A DNA stretch of 64,000 nt from Entomortierella parvispora (taxonomy: Eukaryota; Mortierellomycota; Mortierellomycetes; Mortierellales; Mortierellaceae). The first letter of the stretch is position 1, and every line of letters begins with the position of its first letter. The notes beneath the pieces were generated by a model. That model did not search any database. It saw only the letters and a list, made by a program, of their open reading frames with translations, and was not told the origin of the DNA. A program made the translations under genes and the position numbers. The DNA lies in NCBI GenBank assembly GCA_963573315.1, contig OY752152.1, positions 1,471,001 through 1,535,000 of the forward strand, given 5' to 3'. Positions 22,683 through 32,801 of the stretch are shown in pieces.

Positions 22683-23506
22683 AAATCTCAACCAATATTT
22701 TTCGCGAGGTCGCGTTGCAGCCATGGGGAACCGTTTGTCAGGATCACCCATCTGGATCATTGCTCGATGATGCGGTGTACTGAGTACCTTTCGTAGACCA
22801 TCAATCAAGTAAGGTCGTGGAGCGGTCTATCCAATTCTAGCGTTGCGATGGTTCGAGGTGCTTACATTTTGAACATCGGGTGAGGCAAAATAGGAAGGAA
22901 ATGGATGGCAGTGATGGTGACCACATCCTTGTCATCTCTTTCTTTATTGTTTCTTTTGCCTCCACCTCCTTTCTGTCGCACAAAAAAGAAAAAAGGAACC
23001 CCTGGCTTCCTTTCTGTTTTTTGCCTTGAGGAGGTGCGCACTTGGTGATTGGCGCGCTTGCCGTCCTTTGCCAAGTTTTTGGGCGATTGTTGTTTTTTTC
23101 CACTCCTGTTTGTTTTTCACTGTCAATTTTCAAGCCCTCCTGAATCTTCAAGGCACACTCAACGTAAACAAAAATGGCGAAGCAATTGCGCTCATGGATA
23201 CAAAGCTGAACACACCTCTTTCGCTCTTATTGTGATCATTTTTATCTTCCCAGAAAAGTTTTGTTCGTAGAGGGAACAAACAGTCGTGGTCCTGGTAAAA
23301 CAACATAAAAGGTGGACCTGCGATGGCTTGCTTCCACCTGCCTCTTTTTCCAAAACTTCCCACTTCCTTTCCAGCCTTAGCAACGATCCATTTCAAACAG
23401 GAGTACCCTCCAATCTTCTGGACCATACTTTTAGGGTCTTGACTTGATACGCTCAAAACTTCTGAACTCTCTCTCTCCACTTCTTTCACTTGCGTTCGAG
23501 CAAACA
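22683..23506. other. Intergenic, promoter of the membrane-protein gene
   Basis: No supported gene on either strand; AT-rich and homopolymer-rich. The last ~60 bp before 23507 are C/T-rich, as in other leaders in this window. Confidence 0.55.
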
Positions 23507-24922
23507 ATGATCAATTTGCCCGTCTTCTCGGCCTTTATCTCCAAGATCATCGTCATCCTGACGTTGGCCACAATTGGAGTCCTGGTAAAGAATTTCTTGG
23601 TCAAAGTCATTGAGCTCATTGCTCACATCTTCGTGGTGGACCGCGGTCTCCGACAATACATCAGTCTGGCCGTCAGCGAACCGACCTTCTGGATCGACAA
23701 TCTGATCGGATTTGGCCCCAATGGTGTTCGTCAGCACACACGAGCTAGAACAAAGCATGCCCCGAGTTTTCTTGGTAAACAAAATTGCCTCGGAAATCAT
23801 CACAATGCTTCGAGTGCCACAGCACTCAAAAACTAACTTGGGACAACCACCGCCCAAAAAAAATATTATATAGGTGCCATGATTGCGTATCTACTCATCA
23901 CGGTGGCCTCCGCCTATATGGCCGCATTGTATCTGGGGGAGCAACACCAGATTGCTGTCAAGTCTTACATTGGAGTCTCTCCCTACTCTTACAATATTAC
24001 CAAGTGGGGACCAAGCAGCAACCATTCCTATGGTTTGATCCTGGGCCCAATCCTGACTCGGCCGAACCTACCAAGTTGGGAAACACAGACCACAGTAGCT
24101 GTTCTAAGCAATAGCTTTACAGTCAGCCTTCACGTCAATCTCACGACGACGACTCCACAACCATTCGTCAACTACTTCTACCTCACAGTCGACACTGTCA
24201 AAATATCCCAGAACGAGGACGCCTTCTGTGACTCCTTCTTTGATGAAATCTATATCCCAGGGTTTTTGACTGTTACCAATTCGACAATGTATGAAAACTT
24301 CAAGGTTGGAGTCATGGCACCCATGATAAAGGAGGCATCCTACTACCATAGCAACAAAAACGCCCACATCATTGATATCGGGACTGGTCAACTGCTTCAG
24401 AAATGTCTGAAAAACACTGTCATTTTCGGATATGATATCTCCAGCCCCTTCCTTTCCGTCCCGTTGTACATCCTGGCCGGGGTCGCGAGCCTGTCCTTGT
24501 TGCTGTTGATTTTCTTTAGACTTCCCCCAGACGGAGGGGATCTATCATATCGTGTGGGAGCTCTGGGCGCACTCATCAACACTGAGCCTTTGAACAAAGG
24601 TCTGGTCATCAAGCTGTGGAGATCGGAGGCAGCAGGCTTGGGTGATTGTGCACAGCCCCTGGCGGAGCGGGATACCACGGCAGAGTTGCAGCTGAATGGA
24701 AGTGAATTAGGAATGCAGTTGGCCGGTGCCGGGCCAAGGAAGGGAGGAGAGAACATTTTACACTTCGGCATGTTCAAGAAACGAAAAGGGATCGAGCCCC
24801 TGGACTTGAGTACCGCGATCAAGAGCGGCCACATTGCCTATTCTCTCGATAACCCCGAAGGAAAGAGCATCGTAATTGCAGGTTCCCGAGCAATTGACCT
24901 TTATACGAAGAGTGATATTTAG
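23507..24922 (+). CDS. Uncharacterised three-transmembrane glycoprotein candidate
   Basis: 421 residues, exons 23507-23723 and 23874-24922. I do not recognise a family. Hydrophobic segments lie at about residues 6-27 and 74-94, and near 270-290 (PLYILAGVASLSLLLLIFF). Between the second and third lies a ~170-residue domain with several N-glycosylation sequons (NIT, NHS, NLT, NST) and two or three cysteines, so it is probably lumenal or extracellular; the ~130-residue C-terminus, rich in Gly/Leu with basic KKRKG, would then be cytosolic. The intron joins AAT-G to GT-GCC in frame right before the second membrane helix. Probably a lineage-specific surface or endomembrane protein. Confidence 0.7.
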
Positions 24923-25197
24923 GCAAAGTAAACCTGTTGCCGTCCGAAAAGAAAAGGCAAAGCCAGCCAGGATGAAACCTTTCCAGCTGGACAGATGTGC
25001 AGCGTCTGCTCCTTACTGTTTTTTTATTTCAATTGCTCTCCTCTCCTTACACCCCTGCCTATCTCTGACATGTCGTCTCCTCCCTCGCGAATGCAGCAAC
25101 AGTACAATGCTTCCAATGTCTCTCAATGACTTGAAAAACTTGACCCCACAGACCTTCCTGTTGTCCTTCTCCATTCTACTGATAATCTCTACTCCAG
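24923..25197. other. Spacer with no intact gene
   Basis: 3' flank of the membrane-protein gene. A possible decayed upstream exon of the relic that follows may lie here, but I could not fix its frame. Confidence 0.4.
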
Positions 25198-25326
25198 GTC
25201 AAATGGTACTTCCGTATCAGAGAAAGTGTCGCCGATGGACAGTTTGTCCCCATTGATGCACCTAAATCAGGTAGTTGTCCCAGCGCCAACATCAAGTATC
25301 TCCCCAAGACTGCAGCCGCGAAATGA
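25198..25326 (+). pseudogene. Orphan C-terminal exon, copy 1
   Basis: After a good acceptor (CTCCAG) an open frame encodes 42 residues, from VKWYFRIRESVADGQF to IKYLPKTAAAK, then TGA. A second copy with a net +1 base indel lies at 27842-27971 between the DUF1857 genes. No matching upstream exon was found at either place, so both look like duplicated fragments of a gene not otherwise present here. Parent family unknown. Confidence 0.55.
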
Positions 25327-25364
25327 TAGATGAAGGTTCAGCGTCCCATCTCAAAGCAACAACA

Positions 25365-25381
25365 CCCCCCCCCCCCCCCCC
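25365..25381. repeat. 17-base poly(C) run
   Basis: Perfect run of 17 C followed by T-rich sequence, 39 bp after the relic exon. Confidence 0.95.
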
Positions 25382-25714
25382 ATTTTTTCCATTACCGAGA
25401 CGCACATCTGCTCGCGTTTACTATTTTGAACATGGCCTCTCCATTATGATCAAAGCCCTATATCTCACCTACCCGAGCCATTTCTCTCATTCAAAATAAA
25501 ATCAACTCTGTCGTCTCTGTAGTCGTTCTTGAATCAACCTTCAGAGATAGACCTTTCATCAGAAAAGAGATGACCAAGGTTATCTGTTTGAATGTGCAGA
25601 GCGTGGATCTTCTTTCCCATTTTCGATTTGCCCAAACCGCCCAGATAGTTTTCCGGAATGTTCGCGTCAAACGAGATCGGACCAGGGATTTCCCTCTTTC
25701 AGTTCTTTTTATTA

Positions 25715-26608
25715 TCAATACGGTGCGTATCTCTCGGCATTCCCACGCCTGCCTCCTTTCCCTCCTCCTGTTTGACGTGGCCTCGGCATTTGAACCAAAC
25801 CGGCTTCTTTACAAAACACTTTCTTCCTCCCCGGGGTCATCTGGTCCACTTCCCGCCTCCAGGACGGCGATTCTTTGCAAATCGCCTGTACCTCCATCAT
25901 ATAGCAGTTTTGAAGTAGATGCAATCGTTCATTTTTCAATTCCAGTGCCCGTCGTGACAAACCGAACTCTTGTTCCTCGTCAGAGTGTGCCCCCCAGTAA
26001 TCGCCCGAGAGAATCCTTTTTTCATATTCGTCTCGAAAGACAAGCCAGGATGTATAGCAGAGTTGAGGTGTCATGGCTCCAAATGTCTTTGGGTCTTCCT
26101 CCTGAATCGTAGAGAGACAGTTGTCCCATTTTCTGGCCATGGTCCCATCCAAATTGTCCTGTTCACTCACTGGGAAGGGGTCATAGTGGATGATAGAGAG
26201 CAGAAAGTGATTGTCCACAGCGACGCGTTTACCAAAACCGGGGAAAGGTTTGGGTTGCCCGGGGATGGGGCGAGAGGCTCGACCTTTCGGCGTCCGAGCT
26301 GCTGGTGCTGGTCCTGGTGCTGCAACAGGAGTAGGGTGAAAAAGGGGACGTTGCACTGGAGTCGGGATAAAGGCGGTCACCGACGCTGATCGAGGAGCAG
26401 ACCTAGGGGCAAGGAGGCTGAGGAGATTATTGGTCTCATCATCACTTTCGCTATCGCTCGCTAGGGCAACCGCTTTGGAAGTTGAAATCGCTCCCCGAGA
26501 AAGGAATGCGCGAGGTGTCTGTTCTGCAAGGTCGTTGTCGCTGTCGTTGCCGATGGCGATGGGCTGCTTCTTTTTTAGAGGTGCTTTTTGTTTTGGGTGG
26601 TTGGTCAT
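25715..26608 (-). CDS. Uncharacterised Ser/Pro-rich protein with conserved-looking helical core
   Basis: Intronless, 297 residues; I do not recognise the family with confidence. Residues 1-120 are low-complexity (Lys/Pro/Ala/Ser-rich, with acidic DSESDDE), suggesting disorder and a nuclear location. Residues about 130-245 form a denser region with spaced tryptophans and hydrophobics (RKWDNCLSTIQEED, YTSWLVFRDEYEKRI, LELKNERLHLLQNCYMMEV) that resembles a Myb/SANT-like or trihelix layout, but this is a guess. The tail is Gly/Arg-rich (TGGGKGGRRGN). I chose the ATG at 26608; an in-frame ATG at 26773 would add 55 His/Pro/Thr-rich residues made from a (CATCCATC)-type promoter repeat. Confidence 0.6.
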   Translation of the reverse strand: MTNHPKQKAPLKKKQPIAIGNDSDNDLAEQTPRAFLSRGAISTSKAVALASDSESDDETNNLLSLLAPRSAPRSASVTAFIPTPVQRPLFHPTPVAAPGPAPAARTPKGRASRPIPGQPKPFPGFGKRVAVDNHFLLSIIHYDPFPVSEQDNLDGTMARKWDNCLSTIQEEDPKTFGAMTPQLCYTSWLVFRDEYEKRILSGDYWGAHSDEEQEFGLSRRALELKNERLHLLQNCYMMEVQAICKESPSWRREVDQMTPGRKKVFCKEAGLVQMPRPRQTGGGKGGRRGNAERYAPY

Positions 26609-27104
26609 GATCGAATGTCTGTGAGTAATGGACCGGTTCGTTTGGATGGATGGATGGGTGGGATGGGTAGGATGAGGGAGGGATGCGTGGTTGTGTAATG
26701 TTTTGATTCGCGACGCGTCTGTGGAGTGCGAGGAAAATAAAGGATAAAAAGGCTCATTTAAAATATCGCCCATAAATTATTAATTATTTTTTTCTCAAGA
26801 AAATGACACTCAACCGTCACCACACCACAATAGACAGCACTATCTCCACTCTTGCTGTTCAGTCCCTGCAAACGTACCTGCGCAGTCTCTCAAGAGACAT
26901 TTCTCTCCAAATCGATCTCTTGTGGACGACGTAATCCTCCCTGATACCACCGCTAGTTTCGTGGAAGGTATAGAGTAGGTTTGATGACCAAGCGGACACC
27001 AGCCACCGTCGGATTTTCCCTTATTTGCTGTTTTTCTCCGCATCGTGCTTCCATATCCTTTCTCCTCCACCAAGCACCGCAGCCCCACACTACAACTTTT
27101 AACA
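26609..27104. other. Divergent promoter region, orphan gene / DUF1857-1
   Basis: 496 bp. Contains a GGATG-rich microsatellite at about 26645-26680 close to the orphan gene and a C/T-rich leader before 27105. Confidence 0.5.
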
Positions 27105-27699
27105 ATGTCCCCTACCGTCAACCTCTCTGTTACCGCCCCCATCAACCCCCCAGGCGCCGAACCCGTTCTGACGCGTCCCCAAGTCTGGAAGGCTCTCCAA
27201 CGAAAAGTTCGTAACCCGAGCGAGTTTGTTGCCGCGATCACATCCTGTGAAGTCGCTTCCGATGAGAACAATGTCGTCACCCGTATCATCTCCATTGCTA
27301 ACGGCAGATCCGGGATCCGAGAGGTCTGCACTGAGTATAAACCTAGTCGTGTCGAGTTCATCATGGATGACGGCACAACGGTCCAGAACATCCTCAGTAC
27401 CGGCGTCTCACCCAATGGTCCAGAACTGTTCTTGACCTATGCCTTTGAGTGGAAGGTACCAGAGGGTGTTAAAGAGGGAACCCCTCAATGGGCCGAGTTC
27501 GAGGCGAGGCATACCAACGTAAGAAAAAAAAGAGAACTCTCAAGGGTTCACAGTCAGGTGTTGTAAAGAGGGTCATCTCCATCCTAACCATCATCCCTTT
27601 TTGCACCGACACCATACCTGCTCACCGTAGATGGCAGCTGGATCCGTGTCCCACAGCGTGCAAGTCATCAGAAACTTGGTCAAAGATAGACTTGTTTGA
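27105..27699 (+). CDS. DUF1857 (SRPBCC-fold) protein, copy 1
   Basis: 160 residues, exons 27105-27518 and 27631-27699. The N-terminal block (APINPPGAEPVLTRPQVWKA) and YKPSRVEFIMDDGTTVQNI, ELFLTYAFEWKVPEGVKEG match PF08982, a small alpha/beta SRPBCC-superfamily domain likely to bind a hydrophobic ligand; no function is established. The second exon supplies the C-terminal helix (HSVQVIRNLVKDRLV), normal for the family. Copy 2 lies 400 bp downstream in the same orientation, about 70% identical over the first 60 residues by eye, with the intron at the same place. Confidence 0.88.
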
Positions 27700-27841
27700 T
27701 CCGTGAGAAAAAAAAAAATGTCAGCAGTAGCGAAAACACAGGGCTGATTTTATTAAAGCACGCCAGGGCACGGTCCATCGACTCGGACACAACCGGTCGC
27801 TGCCCTGACTGACCCTCCAAACAATTATCTTTCCCTGCAAG

Positions 27842-27971
27842 GTCAATTGCTACCTCCATGTCAAAGGAAGTTTGTCGCCGTGGACAGTTTGTCCCCATTG
27901 ACGCAATTGAATCAGGCGGTTGTCCCAGCGCCACCATCAAGTATCCCCTCAAGACTGTAGCCGCGAAATGA
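27842..27971 (+). pseudogene. Orphan C-terminal exon, copy 2 (frameshifted)
   Basis: Same segment as 25198-25326, again right after an AAG acceptor-like site and ending at the same TGA context (GCCGCGAAATGA). It is 130 instead of 129 bp: an extra TT and a lost A in the first third shift the frame, after which QFVPIDAIESGGCPSATIKY is restored. It sits inside the spacer of the tandem DUF1857 genes, and nothing comparable follows copy 2 of DUF1857. Confidence 0.55.
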
Positions 27972-28108
27972 TAATTTCATTTTTCAGCCACCGTTGAAAT
28001 CTGGGCTGCTTGCTTGTTCCGTTTCGATTTCTCTTTTTGTTCTACTTCTCCATATCCATATTTCATTCCTCACTCCTTCTCCTCCACCATCCACTTCAAC
28101 CTCTAACA

Positions 28109-28703
28109 ATGTCTAGAACCGTCAACTTCTCTTTTACCGCCCCTCTCAACCCCCCAGGTGCCGAACCTGTCCTGACGCGTCCTCAGGTCTGGAAGGCTCT
28201 CCGACGAAAAGTCCGTCACCCATACGAGTTTATCCCCGAGATCCAATCCTGCAAAGTCGTTTCCGAGATAGGAAACGTCGTCACTCGTGTCATTTCCCTC
28301 GCTAACGGCAGGTCCGGGGTCCGAGAGGTCTGTACAGAATATAAACCTAGCCGTGTCGAGTCCATCGTGGACGAAGGAACAAAGGTGCAGAACATCCTAA
28401 GTACCGGCATCTCACCCGACAACAATGGCGCAGAACTGTTTTTGACCTATTCCTATGAGTGGGTGGTACCAGCCGGTGTTAAAGAAGGAACCCCTCAATG
28501 GGCAGAATTCGAGGCGAACCGTATGAAGGTAAAAAAAAAGGAGGGGGGGGGACTTCTTTCATGGCAGGTTTGTGAAGAGTGTCATCTCCAGCCTAACTAT
28601 CACCCTTCTTTGTACCGGCACCTGGTCATCATAGACTGCAGCTGGATTCTTATCCCATAGCGTACAGGTCATTAGAAACATGGCCAACAATGGACTTATT
28701 TGA
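28109..28703 (+). CDS. DUF1857 (SRPBCC-fold) protein, copy 2
   Basis: 162 residues, exons 28109-28528 and 28635-28703. Same domain as copy 1: APLNPPGAEPVLTRPQVWKA, ANGRSGVREVCTEYKPSRVE, GAELFLTYSYEWVVPAGVKE. Exon 2 encodes TAAGFLSHSVQVIRNMANNG then LI and stop. Flanks are also similar to copy 1 (leader CTCCACCA.. to ACAATGTC, and a 3' flank with TTTTATTAAAGC and TCGACTCGGACACAAC), so the duplication unit includes promoter and 3' end. Charged residues near the C-terminus (Asn-Gly for Asp-Arg) differ, a hint of divergence. Confidence 0.88.
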
Positions 28704-28953
28704 TCGGTGAGAGAGCAAAATGTCAATAGCATCGAAAACGAGGGGGTCATGTTCAGCTGGTTTTATTAAAGCTCACCCGCGCACGGTCTTCTCTATCGAC
28801 TCGGACACAACTTGCTTGACTGATCCTCCAGAAATTTTATTACAAAAGCAGAGAGACTGAAATGAAGTCCTCATGGGCATCATGAATGGTAATGTATAAC
28901 AGGTGGTGGCGTGAGAAGTAGGTACAAAGATAGGAAAATGACGATGGAATTTT

Positions 28954-31900
28954 TTACAGGTAATTGCCTTCCTTTCTGTTACGATGGCTGCGGCGACTTT
29001 GGCTGGTGGTATACGTGGTATCTTGCTGATCTTGGATACTCATTCCGAGGTCGCCAGCTGTAGTTTGCGATCGGGAGATCTGATGCCTTGACGATGAAGA
29101 GGTCGCACCCGACTGTTGACTATGCATCTGCATTTGTCCTTCTGGGCTGGTGTAATCTGTTGTCAGATCGGGCGAAGATTTTGCGTGCTGAAGGGCAGGG
29201 GCCTTCTCATGAGCCCTTCGACGGGACGATGCTGATGTGGCCGAAGTCGTCGACGTATGAGCCAAAGGTGCTGCTCTGGGCATCCTTGCGGATCGCATTT
29301 TTGACAGACTGGGGACAGGTGCAGGGACCAATTCCGTGACAGTCATCTCCTCGAATTCCTGTTTGTCATTGAAGATTATGACCTCGTTCACTCGTGACTG
29401 TGGGGGTAGTTGTTGACCCTTTGATCGAGACATCTTGGGGACAAACTTGAGACCGTTACTATCCTCGTATTGCATAGCCTTTCCAGTCGTCTTGTAACTC
29501 TCTGTCTGGTGCATCCTGGCCAACTCTAGGTACGAAGGTTGCTGTCCTGCCTGTCTCGAGGCACCGCTGTTTTGAGTGCCATGATCGCTACTGCTGCGAG
29601 TGTATGTGAATGGGTCCGCCTTCTTGTCGAGGCTATACCGGCCAGCCACAAACGAGTTCATGTCCTGGCCTTTGGGACGGTACGCCTCGTCGTATTGATA
29701 GGCCGCCGCCTTGGTCAAGCTCTGCTTCTGGTCATCATAATAATCGTCCACTGGTGTCTGAGCTCGAGTACTGGATTCATAGCTCTTTTTCCCATTGTAG
29801 TTGGAGCTGGCCCTAGAGACACTTCTCATTTCGATAAGCTCTTGTTTGCTGTTGTTGGTCGACGACTTTCCAAAGCTGAATCCCCTAGAAATCGATGGCT
29901 TATTCTTGTGACCCTTCTTTTTCTTGCCCTCCTCAGGGAAGTTGTCCTTGTCACCGTTCAGGACCTTGCTGCTGAGCATCTTTTTGGCACCCTCAGGAAC
30001 CAGAGCCGCAATCATCCTGGCTTGGAATACAGGGTTCTCAAAGGTCATACTCAAAGAACTGCCCTTGTTCTTTCCATTCTGGTGGTTCTTGTAGAGATGC
30101 TTCTCGTTGCGGGCCGAACCATAGTCGTAAAAGTCAATCTTTGGATCGTAGTTCCTCGCCAAGAAAATTTTGAACAGAATGGTCAAAATGGGCAGAGGGA
30201 TCAACACCAGCGACTGAATGTGCGCCAACTTGAGGTTCAGGACTCCGATCATGACAACCTGGAACAGGATCAGGGCCACAAACACGCGGTTATAGATGAC
30301 GCGGAACAGACGACCACCGGTTTCGACCTTGGTTCGGAAAACGTACATGAGCTGGTACTTGTAAACAAGCGAGGCCAACGAAAAGTAAACTGCGGCAAAG
30401 AACAGGACCAAGGGTGCGATCACAGAATACAGCAGAGCAGCCGTGAGTAAAAACAATTGCGAAGAGAGAAACAATGGGAAGTCAAAGACGGCAGGCTTCT
30501 CCATTTGCTTGTTCTCGCGAGGTGTCACTGTCCTCTTTGCCCAATACATGACCAGCGACACAATCTGAGACAGATCCAGCAAAGCGCTAAAGTTCCTGAG
30601 CGAGATATAATTGACCCAGAAGACGCTCGTATCAATCACTCTTTGCGAGAGGACCAGTACAATATCGTCCTGGCCACGCAAAAACTGGATAATCGCATGC
30701 CAAGAGTCCATGTTGAGCGAGAAAGTGGACATGATCAACTTGATCTGGGCGAAAAATCCGAGAATGACGGACGACAGTGCAAAAAAGATCAGGTTGTTCA
30801 TGGTGAAAAACAAATAAAACTTTGCCAAAGTCGATCTGTCCGATGAAGACCTGGTGATGTTGCCTTGGAGCCAAGCTAGGTAGACGATCAATTGACGGAC
30901 CAAAAGCATCAGGACATCCATGACCAAGACTGGGAACAGCGACTGGAGCATGCCTGCAACGAAAGGGTGTGCTAGGAGCCAGTCCTGGGTAGAAGGGAAC
31001 ATTCCAATGATACTGTCGAGCTTAGCTACCGTCGAGAGGAGACCCATCGGAATAAAGAAGAGAAGAGAACCGACCACAAAGAGGGCATTCACAATCAGCT
31101 TGCGCGATTTGCGAAGCTGCTTGGGGTTGGAAGCATTGAACCAGACAATGTCTTTTGGGACAGGGGACAGGAAGATGTCTGGAGGGTCAAGCATCTTGCT
31201 TCGAGATCGCAATACAATGGGGTTCGAGAGTTCCTTGGCGGTGCGATGCGCTGCTTGGATAGTGGCGTATGACACAAAGCCATAGTTAGTCGGAGCTGAC
31301 TTATTAATCTCCGTGCGAGTTCTTTCAATCTCGTCGCTGAGTCTCTCGATCTCCTGGGAGTAATAGTCGATAGCATCTACTTTGGGACCCCAAAACCGCC
31401 CAAGGCGTACGGTCGGTCTCTTTTGAGGGGGCTTTGATGGATCTACATGATCAACAACATAAAAATCCTAAAGTCAGTCCTAGGACGAACAGAAGGACAC
31501 GTGAATGCCTTCAAAGGAGCCAAGGAGGGGGAGGCGTCACTACGCACTTACCAGCAAAGTACTTGGCCATGACTTTTTCAAGCGCGGTCACCATCTTTTT
31601 GTGCGTTTTCATCAACTCTGGCAGCTTGTCGACTTTGCGTCCCACCATGGCCTGGACCGGCGAGTCCTTGAATCCGAGATTGCTCATGAACGTGGCCAAC
31701 TTGTCGTCGCCCTGCAGAGAGGCAGGCAGTCCCGCACACATCAGGGTCCTCGACGCCATGTTCTCCTGGTAAGACTCGCTCTCAAAGTACTGGATCCTGA
31801 ACTTAAGGAAGCTGCGGTATCCATGGAACATGGCGAAAATAAGAATTAAACTAAACAGCCATGTCGCCCCCACGTGAGCCCAGAGCCAGTTGAAATCGAC

Positions 31901-32591
31901 GACGCCGGCCATGGTCAGCAAGGAAATTTTGTCCGGAGGAGGTTGATCCTGTTGCTGTGACCGAGTCGTCGAGATGATGTTCACAGGGATCAGAGCACCG
32001 CACCCGAACACCGCCATGATGATAAAGACGTGCCGACACATTCGTACGAAGCGAATAAAGATGACGGCGTCTAGTCCGATTTTGTCCACCAGCTCTGTGT
32101 CCGGACAACTCCAGACAGGCTTCATCCAAGAGAAGTAGCCTTCCGCCAGCTTTGGGGCTCGCTTACTAGATGGCGGAAAAGGATGATGTGATTAGGACTC
32201 TATTTCAAACGACGAGGAAGGGGGACACTTTTGCAGACACGCTATAACGCTATAGACCTACTCTTCTGGAGAGTTCTTGAACTTGCGAGCGTAGATGACT
32301 ATTGCAGGCGAGAGATGAAAAAGGCAAGGAAGGAAGAGAACAAAGAAAGTCAGCGTCAGTCATCCAGAGGAATGAAAGCAGGCGAGAGTGGACCCTGATA
32401 GGGGTGGTGCAGTGGTGTGGTCGATGGGAACAACAACAGCCAAAACCATTACCTCCATTTCTGGGCCGAAGCCAACAAAACGCGCCGAGGGTGAAGAGCG
32501 AGAGTCCGACGTTGGTACCCAAGTTGATGGCCAAGGCCCTGACCTGGAGAGCAGCGCCGCCGGCCACGCTGGCGTCGATGATGGCGCTCAT
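28954..32591 (-). CDS. CSC1/TMEM63-family osmosensitive cation channel
   Basis: 1,092 residues, exons 32591-32453, 32298-32262, 32165-31552, 31442-28954. Hyperosmolality- or stretch-gated calcium-permeable channel family (RSN1/PHM7 in yeast). Order: N-terminal RSN1-type membrane region (first helix within AINLGTNVGLSLFTLGAFCW, then CRHVFIIMAVFGCGALIPVN and ATWLFSLILIFAMF), a cytosolic PHM7-type domain (about 220-350, including TLMCAGLP), then the seven-helix 7TM core (about 360-690). The ~390-residue C-terminal tail is Ser/Gln/Lys-rich and disordered, with EFEEMTVTELVPAPVP. All three introns lie in the 5' third. Plasma membrane or endomembrane location is inferred from the family. Confidence 0.93.
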
Positions 32592-32755
32592 TTGTGTCTA
32601 AGGGGTTGTCCCTGGTGGCTCTCGTCGAGGGACTACAGGGGGAGAGAGAGAGGAGAGGGAGATTGCGATGGGCTTGCGGGGCAGGATGAGGATGGGGTGA
32701 TGGCGACGAGATGGTGAAGCACGAGAGAGAGCGACGACGAGCGGCAGGCGGGCGT

Positions 32756-32801
32756 GGAACAGGAACAGGAACAGGAACAGGAACAACAGGAACAGGAACA
32801 G
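32756..32801. repeat. Imperfect (AGGAAC)n array upstream of the channel gene
   Basis: About seven AGGAAC units with one AAC insertion, about 165-210 bp upstream of the channel start codon; on its coding strand a (GTTCCT)n run in the leader or promoter. Confidence 0.9.

Noticed and set aside
29539-30450. 303-residue open frame on the plus strand
   Set aside because: Antisense to the CSC1-family channel; composition is what the reverse complement of Leu/Val-rich membrane segments gives.
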